Source: Gonapodya prolifera JEL478
Taxonomy: Eukaryota; Monoblepharomycota; Monoblepharidomycetes; Monoblepharidales; Gonapodyaceae
Reading direction: 5' to 3'
Length of the DNA: 64,000 bases
Assembly: GCA_001574975.1 (NCBI GenBank)
Contig: KQ965775.1
Location: 67,205 to 131,204, forward strand
How positions within the stretch are numbered: the first letter of the stretch is position 1; every line of letters begins with the position of its first letter. The notes below the pieces were generated by a model, which worked only from the letters and a program-made list of their open reading frames with translations, was not told the origin of the DNA and searched no databases. The position numbers and the translations under genes are program-made. This document shows, one piece after another, positions 34,628 through 45,800 of this stretch.

Positions 34628-37600
34628 TCAGTGCATCGTCAATTGCCCCGAGTGTTGACGGCGAACCAACTGATTAGGTACAACAGTTAGAGATACTTCA
34701 ATGTGCAATGCCTCGTGAAAAAACAGCACCTTTCTAAAGACGCCGTCCGGTTTTTCCATGAGTTCATTCCAGCTGCCCTCCTCCAACACAAATCCGTCAT
34801 CCACAACAAAGATCCGTGATGCATTGCGGATGGTGGAAAGTCTCTGAAGTCGATCGATGCCGAGTGTAAGCACCTCAATCAGTACCAAGAATCTCGTTCT
34901 AATACTCACATGAGCGATGGTCACAACGGTTCGTCCGACCATGAGACGGTCAAGCGCCTGTTGTACAAGATGCTCGCTTTCTGCGTCCAAAGCTATCGCA
35001 GGGTTTTGTAAGACTCTTTGCGATGAAAGCAGTCATTGTTCACTCATACCTGACGTGGCTTCGTCGAAGAGCTTCATTTGGGATCCAAATGATCAGAACA
35101 CGCAAACATTTTGCTCCAACAGACCGAAACTACGACTCACCAGTAGTTTCGGGTTTGTCAGCAACGCCCTCGCGATTGCGATCCGTTGCTTCTGCCCGCC
35201 GCTGAGATTTACACCACGCTCGCCAACGAGTGTATCAAAGCCGTCTGGAAGAGCCTCAATGAACTGCCGAGCATTGGCAAACTCAGCAGCCTGTAAAATT
35301 TGCTCCATCGTTGTGTTGGCGCGACCGCCGACACCGTAAGCGATATTATCGGCAATCGTCCCTATAGAAGACGTCACATGAGCTATCGTTCCTCCCTTCG
35401 AGAACGGGTGCAGAGCGTGGACTCACCAGTAAACAGTACCGGCTCTTGCGACACAACTCCGACCTGTCGTCTCCACCAACTCGGGTTCAAAGTTCTGATG
35501 TCGTGGCCGTCAACTTTGATGATACCAGATGTCGGGTCGTAGTATCGGAGAAGGAGATTCCTGCAAGTTCCGAGCACACATCCGCTGGTAAGATTGAACC
35601 ATATACAAAACCATAGGACTGACTTACCCGACAGTTGATTTCCCTATCCATACAAGCAACCCAAAACGGCCGATTTATTGTTCAACGTTTACCGAAAAGA
35701 ACTTCACAGTCACATCACCCACCTCCACCACTCTGCCCGACAATCCCGATAACCTCGCCAGCCTTGACACTAAAACTGAGCCCCTTGAAGATCCCCGCCG
35801 CCGGTCGGGTCGGGTAGTGGAACCAGACGTCTTCGAACGAAAGCGAGCCGCGCAGGTCGGGGAGTTCGACACCGGTAGAGGCCGTGGTGGAAACCGTCGC
35901 CACCGTCGACGATTCCGACGTGGAGGGGTGTCCGTCTTTGGCATGTTCATCGGCGGCCTCCACGGGTGTTTTCCCGCCCAAGATTTCGGGATCGTTCTCG
36001 ATAAGACCGAACACCCTGACGGCAGCACCCAAGCCTTTCTGCACATCAGAGTAGAACCCGCCGAGCGAGACGAGACTTCCACCCGTATAGCCTGTGTATA
36101 ACAGGAATGATGTGAGTTCGCCAACGGACATTGCACCGCCGACGACGAGTTTGCTGCCGAAGTAGAGGACTGACGTATGGAAAACGGGGGAGGGTGGGAA
36201 CGTTTGTCTAGGATCGTAAAGTGGAGGATGGGAGTTCTCTACGAACCTGCAAGGATGGTGAGGTTTCCTGCAAACATCGCGCTGTCCAAAAAATAAAAAC
36301 ATATATATATGAAACGCGGTATGACAGGAGATGGTAGACGAAAGGACGTATTAACAACTTACGAAGAGAAGAAAGTCGCAGTCGCGACATGCTCTGTCCT
36401 CGCCAAATCCAGCACCGAATCCACCTTCTGCCCAAACCTATCCACAACCACCCGTCAAAACCCACATCACGCAAATCCCCCTCCATCACATCAAGCACAC
36501 CACACCTTTCCCCCTCGACCTTCTCCAACGCAAACGCCCTCACGGTCCTCAACCCGCCAATCTTCTCCTCGGCGAGTTCCACGGCGGACGCGAGGGCGTC
36601 TTGGGTCTTGCGCGAGAGGACACGGACGAAGCGGCCGCTGTGTGACGTGTGACGTGCGCCGGGTGGGACGGTTGAGGTTAGAGGTTTGAAAGGACGAGTG
36701 GGGAAAAGAGAGGGGGGCTTACTAGTAACGTGCGGCGATGGCCAAGGGAGGGATGATGGATGCCATGATGAGCTGTACGGGGTGGAAGGGGTTATGGGAA
36801 GGGAAGTGTGGTGATTGGGAGGGATGTGAACGTACTGTGAGTTGTGGCGACATGTAGTATCTGCGGGTGCAACGCGGGTGATTCCCAGCATAATGATCAA
36901 AATGGTGACAGGAGAAGGAATGAGGAATCGTGAGAATATACTCACAGCATTCCCCCTCCACCCAGGACCATAACCGCGGATCTTTTCGGTTGGAGCAGGA
37001 CGCAGTTTCCATGGTGGTGTTATGGTACCGTACAAAGCTGACATGTTGCTCACCTCAAACCATCACTCAAGTTGACCGTGATGGACTTTGCCACGACAGA
37101 TGTGTCCGCGGAAAGGCGGGAGAGGAGCTCGCCGGTGCGGGTGCGGTCGAAGAAGGAAAGGGGCTTATGTGGTGACGGATCAATGAAATGGTGGTACAGG
37201 TCACTTTAGCTAAGAGACGACGGAGAGCATCACCACTTACTCGACGGAGGAAACTTTCGTATAGCTGCTTTCGAAGTCGTGCCACGATTCTGTCCCCTGT
37301 GACGTGTTTATCAGAGTTGACGAGATTGAACCAAGCTCCCAACGTGGCCAAATACCACCACCCACCCGAATACCGAAACAAAAACTGCCTGACCGCATTC
37401 GCGGCTGCTCCAAACGCGAAAAGTGCGATGATGTAGGGGTACATGTCCGTGAGCGATGAGAGGCTCTCCTCCGTGATGACGTCCACGATCTTCCCCATGA
37501 ACCAGGGAACGCTGGTCTCGATTGAGCCGGTGAGTGGTACTTCTAAAAGACTGAACCGTCCCCTGCCATGCCCCTCACCTCATCGTAACTGCGCTCGAGG

Positions 37601-38063
37601 CGACCAGCATGACCCCCGCGCCTGCAAGAAGTGGGTATTCTGGCCGCGCGACCTCGACGATTTTGCGCATTTCGGTCCATCCGCCCGACTCGGTGGGTTC
37701 GGCGGGTGTCCCTTTGGTGGTTGCGGTACCAGGTTTTGACTCCTCGCGATTTGATGGAGGGGATTTGGTTAGCTGGGCGGATTCCGACTGTTGCAGTCGC
37801 AACCGGGACGTAGAAAACGATCGCAGGGGAGAGTTTCGGTAGGCCGGCGATCCGATATGCCACATCCATCGTCGAGTGGGCAGTGGTGGGTGGTTGTGAT
37901 GAAACGTGGTCGAGGTCGGAATCGGGAGCACACGGAGCGGGGAGACGATGCCGCCAGCGCGACCAGGATGGACGGGAGTGCCGACAAGCCCGCGGCATAT
38001 CCGGGCGCCGTGCAGCGACATCGGCAGAGGTTTGGGAGTTACGTGGCAAGAATTGTGCGACAC
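34628..38063 (-). CDS. Mitochondrial ABC half-transporter (ABCB10/Mdl1-like)
   Basis: Inner-membrane ABC exporter of the Mdl/ABCB10 type. The N-terminus (Met at 38063 or 38021, [14 protein letters not shown]) is Arg/Ser-rich without acids, a matrix-targeting presequence. A membrane domain follows over many short exons ([47 protein letters not shown]). The nucleotide-binding domain has [12 protein letters not shown], Walker A GQSGGGKST, Q-loop VSQEPVLF, signature [16 protein letters not shown], Walker B LFDEATSALDAES, H-loop TIAHRLSTI and a [12 protein letters not shown] tail ending at 34628. Walker A Lys sits on a 16-nt exon (35643–35628) and Walker B Asp-Glu on a 22-nt exon (35071–35050). 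All catalytic residues are present. Exact exon limits in the membrane domain were not all resolved. Confidence 0.88.
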
Positions 38064-38329
38064 TTAATCGGGTGATCGAGAACAAACGCCGAACTCAGAG
38101 CCTAGATTTCCTTGCTGCCACGCGTACGCGTATTTTATGGAGTTAGATTTTGGTGTTCTCCCAGCAACAATTCAGTCATCAACCACGTTGCGTTATATGG
38201 GTCCACAACGCGCAACATCCTAGAGTGTGTATCACCAAGAACAACGCAAAAGGAAAAACCACCTTGCCTTGTCGACCATCGCCTGCGTCCCCGGTCTCGC
38301 TCCAGTTCCCGTCTCTACCGCTCCCATGA

Positions 38330-40125
38330 ACCTTTCCTCTGTTAATTCCAATGCCACTACCACAAGGCTCCCACCCAACCACCGATCCAGATCGGTCAGA
38401 GCCAATCTTTATTGGCGACGACCGTTGTGTTTTCCGCCTTGGGCTGTCAGGAGGGAAGGCCAAAGTAGGATTCAGACCTCACCGCAGCCACCAGTCGCTC
38501 CATGTCTGCGGGGCTGCAGGCAGCACGCGTGCCCGAATTCTAGGACATGGATCCGTCGGAAATACAGGAGAGCGACATCTGACTCGGTCGCGGAGGGTAT
38601 GGATCGGTCTATCGTGGATGGTGGAGAGGGATTCCTGTCCCCCTCAAACAAGTCATTCTGGACGAATCGCGCTCATTTGCCCGAAATCCTGCAATCGAAG
38701 TTGCTCCATCTGCGGAGCCTGCCACCGGTTTTCGTCATCCGGCCGCGACGTCCAGGGCAGAGACGTCTCGTAGGTTGGACTTGAATTCGAACAGAACGCT
38801 GTTGCATGCCGCTCGCACTCGCCTGCCGGGACGGACGACTCGTACCTTTTCGCCTGATGATGGTTTGGTTCCGTTGGAGGATATATTAGGAAGGTGCGCC
38901 GGCGACAGCCGCAGCGTACCATCACCCCATTCATTTTCAATAAACGTTTCTTCGCCACTCGTGGACTTTGACAGAGAAGCATTCGTGTGGTACACAATGC
39001 TGTCTCCATTCTTGGTGAGATGCATTTTTGCGCTGACAGACTGGCATTGCATATTTAACCACCTCGTTCATGAAGCTGTATGACATCGCAAGAGGCATGG
39101 TCTACCTCCACGACGTTGCCGGTGTAATTCACACCGATCTTAAACCGGGGAATGCCCTTGTCACCAGCGATTGGCGTGGTGTCGTCACGGAATTTCGCTT
39201 CGCACTGCTAGGGGGCGATGGAACTGCACCAGTGCCAGGGACGCTCTGGTATTTGCCTCCAGAGCGTCTTGTCCATTCTGAACCCGCGAACAAATCTTCT
39301 GACTTCTCTATCACCACCATAAAACATGCCATTACAAAGGGGGGAGACGTCTATGCCTTTGAATAACAGTCTGAGTCACGACTTCTTACTGCTGAATTCC
39401 TGTCAAATGCTTCACCTTTCCATAGTTCTGGACGTTGGCATCCCCTTATGAGTATGACAATGATGACCTAGTGGAAGTGTTTCAAAAAGTCCTCAAAGAA
39501 GGGTTACGGCCAACACTTCTGGACACCTGCCGAAGGAGATTTCTGCCTTGATGGTGCGCTGTTGGGCACATTATCCCAAAGACCGTCAACATTTGAAGAG
39601 ATTGTTGCCAAGCTTGAGCACATTCAGTACTGTAACTTGTTACGTGATTGGGTAATTCCGTGTGCCAATCGTATCTCTCCCGTGCAGGCCAGACCTTTCC
39701 CACCTTCGACCTGAGCCGTCCAACTCTGACATCTTGAAGTCTGGCGAGAGTGAAGCATCGAGTGATGCCGAGACTGCGTTTCATCGAGCTCAGACGTCTC
39801 GCGGCAACGGAAACCTCACCGAAGCAATACAGCGGTAGAATCGTGCAGCGGAGCTTGGCCATCTTAAGGCGCAGTATGAATGTGCGAAGTGGTGTCGGAT
39901 TGGACTCCGAGTGGTCTGCACCATCGCGACGTGAACCCTGCTGCACACTGGTACGAGAAAGCTTGTCGAGGGAACCACCAAGGAGCCTGGAGTGCTCTAG
40001 GCGATTTCTACTCCCACGGAGTCGGATCTTGCGTCAAAGATTTTGCACAGCACGACGTTTTTTCCCGTTTCGTCCGCGTTGAAACTGGTCTCTCCTCTCA
40101 GCTTCTTCAACGCGTTGATCGGTGA
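38330..40125 (+). pseudogene. TKL-type kinase with Sel1-like repeat, decayed
   Basis: Kinase pieces in order on the plus strand: glycine loop LGRGGYGSVYRGWWRG (from 38583, right after an in-frame TGA at 38580), VPLKQVIL with the ATP-binding Lys, a DIARGMVYLHDVAG helix, catalytic loop VIHTDLKPGN (about 39124–39153), GTLWYLPPERL and GGDVYAF, then frame-shifted remnants of the C-lobe (KEGLRP, STFEEIVAKLEHIQ). The DFG position reads TEFRFA, so the magnesium-binding Asp is gone. From about 39840 come Sel1-like pieces (AAELGHLKAQYECAKW; AAHWYEKACRGNHQGAWSAL; FYSHGVG). The kinase–Sel1 pairing is common in some early-diverging fungi. Several frame changes and stops make it non-functional as a full protein. 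Confidence 0.7.
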
Positions 40126-40533
40126 CGGGTGATCGAGTTCTACCGGCACTTGGAAACCAAGTTTCTCTTGCTTATGTATATTCATTAGTGGAGTTATTGT
40201 TAAATTATTAGTGTTCTCCTTTAGAACGTTACGCGACACATGACGGTATATAGACACCACGAAAAGGCGGCCAAAAGGTGGCCAGGTACCAACACAAAAC
40301 GCGGCACGTGAGCACATCAGCCCAGCACCCCCTTCCGCATCACTCTCAACTCGGCCACTCCATCCCAGCCCGTAAACCACCACCACCAAAAACAACCCCA
40401 CCAAAGAACACCACCTTGTCTTGATCCCTCGTCCATCCGTCTCGTCTTGTATCGTCCCACTACGACCGACCTCGTTCGGCTTTTCGCCGTTTCTTCTCTT
40501 CCCCGCGCCAGTTCGCTCCACGAAGGTCCCTTC
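40126..40533. other. Intergenic, nothing recognised
   Basis: Between the kinase relic and the 3' end of the CLASRP-like gene. No open frame with recognisable content and no repeat was noticed. Confidence 0.4.
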
Positions 40534-42735
40534 TCACAACAGCGGACCCACTTGAAGACGATCGACGCCGTTTCTACCCAGCCGTGCCGTCCGGTCCCCC
40601 TCGATGGTGATTGCGTGGAGAATTCCAGCCAGCAGGACTGGCGCTGCGGCTCCTGCTCCTGTGCCAGCCCCTGCCTCGAAGTCTACTTCGACTTTGGCTT
40701 CGGCTGGACTTGTATCTCGTGCGGGGCTCCTGCTCCGGCTCCTGCTCCTGCCCCGGGACCTGCTCCTCCTGGACTTGCGTCTTATGCGGCGTAGACTCTG
40801 GCTCCGACTCCTGCTCCTGCTCCTGCTTCTCCTTCTGGTCCTGCTTCCACTTCTGGTCCTGCCCCTGCTCTTGCTAGTGCTGTTGCTTCGTGTTTTTCGA
40901 GGTGGACTCCTGCTCCGGTTCCTGCCCTCATCGCACTCCCCCACGCACAACCTCGCTGATCCTGCTCCCACTCACACTCATTCTTCCTACGCGTCCCTCC
41001 CTCTTCCAGTACACCCAACGCTGACACCCGCACCGGCGCCACAGCGGATGTCGTGGGCGCGGTCGACACAAGACCAGCACCAAGCGTGGCGCTCGAGCAG
41101 GGTTGGAAGACGCCCCAGGTTCTACACGTCGCGACTCGGACGTGGGGCACCAAAAAATCAGTACTCAACACAACGCGGAAAGACGCGTGGTGGGGCGGGA
41201 ATCATACGCACGCGGCGGCCAGCGGGCCGTTTGGAGTTTGGGTTTCTTGAACTTTACATGGATGACTTCCGCCCCTCTTTCCTCGTGCTCCTCCTTTCTG
41301 AGCCGGTTCCTCGCGCTTTGAACGGCCGGAGTCGTCATCGTGGACAGAGGAGCAGGTGCAGGTGAGCGGGTGATCGTGATCGTCAACGAGGGACTCAACA
41401 ACCGTGCCAAATGCCACAATTGAGCAAAGTGTTGCGTACCTGGCACGATCACCCGACCCCTCTTCCTCCTCCGCCCAACTTCCACTCCCACTCCCACTCC
41501 CGTCCGTCCGACCCGCCAGCGCCGCGTTCCCGACATCGCCCGCGTCACCACCACCACCACCACCACCGCGCCGTCGCCGTGGCTGTCCTGGTTGTTGCTT
41601 GTGCCTGCGCGTGTGTGTGTGCTTGTTGTCCATCCGGCGTAGTAGGCGCCGGTCGTACAGATTGTGCTTGCGGTTTTTCGGTTTTGACGTATGTCCGTGG
41701 GGTGGAAATAGGGTGGGTTAGGGAAGTTAGAATGGGTTTAGCACAAAGTGACATGAAATGAGTTGCAGAGGCAGAGAGCACCGAAGAGCCGAGAATAGAA
41801 CGTATCAGCCAAACGTCAGACATACCCCCGCAACAACCCATCCCACAACAAAAAAGCACACACCTCGCTACCCCTTACCCTGAGTTCCCTCCGTTCCCTT
41901 CGTTCCTCTCCCTCCTCCGCTCCCTCTCTTCCCTCCACTCCACTTTTTTCGCCATGTCCGACCACTTGTACTCACGCACGCACGCCGTATTGGGACCGAA
42001 AGCGTCCATCTGCCGTTTTTGGGCGGGGTTGGCGTAGAGGGGAGGTCGGAAGCGGTGTGTGGGGGTGAGGGTGAGTCGGGATGTGCATTTTCAGCTCCGG
42101 CAGAAGCAGAAGCAGGAGCAGCAGGAACAGAAGCAGCCCCAACCGCCAAATCCTTGGAATGCGCTACGAGGTGATCCGTCCACTGCTCGTCGATGTTAAG
42201 GTGGCCATACTGTAAGGAAGCACTCACGACCGTGCACCTCGGCGTCCACGACGTCCCTGTACCGCTCGAACTGGACTTTATCCTTTTCCTCGCCCTCATC
42301 CTCGTCTTCCGCCCCAACTCCAGACCCACCACCGCCGCTCCACTCTGGCACGGCACGGCGTCCAACAGATTCCTCGCATCGAACCGGACCGGTCGATCGT
42401 CGCGTCCCTGTCAAATATCCACGGCGTGGTAGTCTTGCCGGTTTCGTTGTTTCGGTCGGGTAGAACCTGAATAGGTCCTGTCAGCTTCGCGATCGTCACT
42501 CTGACTCTTACCAACCCCAACTCCAACCGCTTTCCCGGCAAGACGCAGCATTTGCACGCGATCCGTCATCTTTGCCTCGTGCGCGGCCTTGCGTCTCTCC
42601 GCCCTCGCTCTGTGCTCGTCCATCTACGCGTACACCTTGAGCATTCCAAACGGCAGCCAACACCGCACGTAAGCTGCGGCACCGACCTCAAACGCTTACT
42701 CGTTTTTCATCCTTCCGCGCCGCATGCCACGCCAT
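40534..42735 (-). CDS. CLASRP: CLASRP/SFRS16-type splicing regulator
   Basis: Exon 1 (42735–42700, MAWHAARKDEKR) spliced to 42623–42512 (MDEHRARAERRKAAHEAKM) reproduces the animal CLASRP start (MWHEARK..., then a KKRAERR-type helix). Exon 3 (from 42466) carries the DRY_EERY domain: PWIFDRDATIDR, FDARNLLDAVP, PEWSGGG and FERYRDVVDAE. These three pieces are in three different frames, separated by two 5-bp tandem duplications (near 42382–42391 and 42350–42359). Downstream come YGHLNIDEQWTDHL and FGPNTACVREYKWSD. Further exons (about 41338–41165, ARNRLRKEEHEERG; 40950–40700, a long Arg-Ser repeat such as RSRSRSRSQSLRR) fit the family's RS-rich C-terminus but are joined by inference. It would act in the nucleus on alternative splicing. 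As written the reading frame is broken; assembly error and recent mutation are both possible. Confidence 0.7.
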
Positions 42736-42835
42736 TTCGTGTGCTGCTCGATCGTTCGTTTGCAAGTAGTTCGGCCACAGGGGTGTCTCCTCAATTCTGC
42801 ACGCACCATCCCCACGCACCCCACGGACGCACCCG
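42736..42835. promoter_or_regulatory. Shared 100-bp divergent promoter
   Basis: The CLASRP-like start codon (42735, minus) and the TopBP1-like start codon (42836, plus) are only 100 bp apart, so both promoters and 5' leaders must share this interval or reach into the first exons. No TATA box is seen; a run of CCACG/CGCAC elements is present. Confidence 0.6.
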
Positions 42836-45800
42836 ATGCCCCCGCAGTCGCAGTGTCTGGGGCGGCTGGTCATTGTCACGACGGGCATGTCGCTGGAGGA
42901 CCGCGTGAGTGGCGCTGGGGATGCGAATCCCGCGCATGTGGAAGGAATCAGCTGCCTCCACCTCCAACTCAACCCCTTCCCCCCTCCTCCCACCGCCCAA
43001 CCACCACACCCCGATCCGATGCACTGCGGAAACGGAAAAAAAGAACGTTCTCGCCCACCGCATCGTCCAGCTCGGCGGTGCATGCCCCGCAAGCTTCACC
43101 CGAGAGTGCACGCACTTACTCGCGACCTCCTACGGGTCGGACAAGTTCTACGTGAGTCCTCCCTCTCACTCTTTCTGGATTTTCGTGGAGTCTCGGACTC
43201 GCACCGACCTCACTGCGCTACCCCCGGCACCAAACAGGCCGCTGCACGTCTTGGTATCCCAATCGTGTCGCCGGACTGGATCGCATACTGCTGGAATAAG
43301 AGGTTCGAGGATGGGTTTGGGAAGAAGGAGGTGAGTTCTCGGGAGGCTGCGAGGGCTGGAGTGCGAAGCACGCAAGACCGAGCCCCGCGAGCAGAGCGAG
43401 ACCCGAGACCTAGGTGGGATAGCGCCGACCGAGGGCACGAGCGTAGCGAGTGTGTCCGCCGGAGACGAGTTCCTCGCGAATGGTACCGCGCGGGGGTGCA
43501 TATTCCCACCGGAGTCAAATTCACCCCGAATTCAAAGATGAATACTCTCGCAGAGCTCAGCGAAGAATGTACCGCACAGAGCGCGAATAGAGACTGAGCA
43601 GTCCGCCGGAGGGGAGTGATCGACGCGAAGCGGAATGTTCTTATCGGAGCAAGATCCTACTGGTGGCGAGTGATCCACGCGGAGCGAGGAATATCCCACG
43701 CAGGGCGTTTAAGGGGATGCAGACACAAATGCCTCGACAAGACCGCGTCAGATGGCCGAGATGGTGGAGGACCTCATTCCTTGATTCAGATCTCACCGCC
43801 TCCAACCCCCCCCCCCCCCCCCGGGACATTCGACACTCGTCACAGGCCCTCGCCCTCGCCGACGAGCACAAGCGGCCCATATTCGCTGACTGTGTCGTGT
43901 GTACGACAAATGTCGCCGGAGGTATGTATCGTTCGTCTACCGCGGCATGTAGGGACTGCACAGAGTTGACCTTCGCTCTTCCACCCCCCTTTTCCCGAAC
44001 ACAAAACATAGCCCCACACACCCGCATTTCGACCCTGGTCCCACTCCACGGCGGCTCATTCACGCGGGACTTGCATGCGCGGGTGACGCATTTGGTCGTC
44101 GGCTCCTCTACTTCCACCTCCACTTCGGCTTCTACCTCCGGGTCCGGGTCGAGCACTGGCGGTGGGGCGGGCGGGGCTGGAGGTGCTGAGGGAGGAGGAG
44201 GAGGAGGAGGACCAGAAAAAGTGTCGAAAAAACTCAAGGCCGCGCTCGAATGGGGCACAATCGAAGTGGTCAGGGAGAGGTGGTTTTGGGATTGTGTTGA
44301 TTGTGGGGGTGAGTGTTTTGGGGTGGGAGAGTGGGCGGNNNNNNNNNNNNNGCGAAGAGGTGCAAAGCGGGATGGGAGGAATCGGAGAGTGAAATTGGTG
44401 GAAAGCAGGACGTGAGGAATCTGATCGTACCGCGTGGAACGGTCTCCACAGGACCAGCGCTGGTTGTGTACTGCGCTCCTTATCCTTGTCCTCCGTTTCA
44501 CGCTCCCACCCGCACCCCCACCTCGACATTCCGTCGCACACCACAGCACTGCTCAGTCCGGCAAAGTACCGCGTCGACTCAGACTCCTCTTCCACTCCTC
44601 CAGCTGTCGGGGATGTGGAGGGACCGGATGGGACGAGTACGGCGGGGGAGGGTGATTTAGGTACGAGCGCTTGTGTTGTGGTGCGAATGTGCTGTCTGTG
44701 ACTGACCTTGTCCCTTGGCTTAACATCTCACGCGGGATTGGTGTCCACATCACCCCACCACCACCGCACTCAGCAACACACATCCCCGCCACGAACGACC
44801 TCTCCCCTCACCCACCCCTCACAACCGCAACGACCACGACCTCGGCCACAGCATCCCACCCTTCCCGCCGCCTCACCGCGCTCCTCCCCACACGGTCCCA
44901 ACCTACAGCCATCCCATCGTCGCACCCCTCACCCTCCACTGCGACCGCCACCTCGACCTCCTCGGCATCTCTCCTCTCCAAACTCGAATCCTTGCTCTCC
45001 CACTCTACCACCGCATCCTCCTTAAACCCCCTTTCCGCTTCCGGCTCCCCCCCACTCTCCTCCTTTGCACTCTCATTCTCGCCTTCATTCACGTCCGCCC
45101 AAACCGCCGTCATGCGCCGCGCTGTGCGGCATTTGGGAGGGACGACAAGGGAGGAGGTGTCGACCGAAGTGACGCACTACATCGTGCCCCCCACCGCCGC
45201 CAAGAAGTTCCCCGACGTGGACGTGGAGGAACTCAAACGGGGCCTGGGCGGGATGCGCGCGCTGCCGGTGGTGGTATCGTACGCGTGGCTTGTGGAGCTT
45301 CTGGAGGACCCGCAGGGGGATGTGGGGGTGGAGGCGTTTGTGGTGCACATGCCCGAATCGGTGTTCCCCCCCGCCTCCACCACACCGGCCGTTCCGCCAC
45401 CTCCGGCACGGTCGCTTCCCGTGCAAGGGTCGGGAGAAGGGCAAGGGCAGTGGCAGGTCAGGCTCAAACGCGCCCCCACCTCGACCGCGGACGCCCTGCG
45501 TGAGATGCGTGCGGCGTTTGCGGGCGTGGACGTGGACGCGCCCCCGCCGTCTAATTCCACCGCCACATCCGGGGGTGCAGTGTCGGGGTCGGGGAGGAGC
45601 TGGGTCCCAAGGCGAAAGACGCTGACGATGGAAGCACGCACGACTTCGCCGCCCAAGGAGCAGGAGCAGCGAGAAAGGGAAATGGAACCGGTGGGGTGGG
45701 CGCCGATGCAGGCTGATGCAGAGTGGAGCGGGTTGGGTGTGGTGGAGAGGTCGTTGACGGAGTTGGAGCCCTGGCCGCCTCTTTCGGAGCCCCTCGTCGA

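Noticed and set aside
40604-41365. Long plus-strand Ala/Pro/Leu-rich open frames
   Set aside because: They are the complement of a hexanucleotide-biased Arg-Ser region that fits the minus-strand RS domain of the CLASRP-like gene; no start, domain or splice support on the plus strand.
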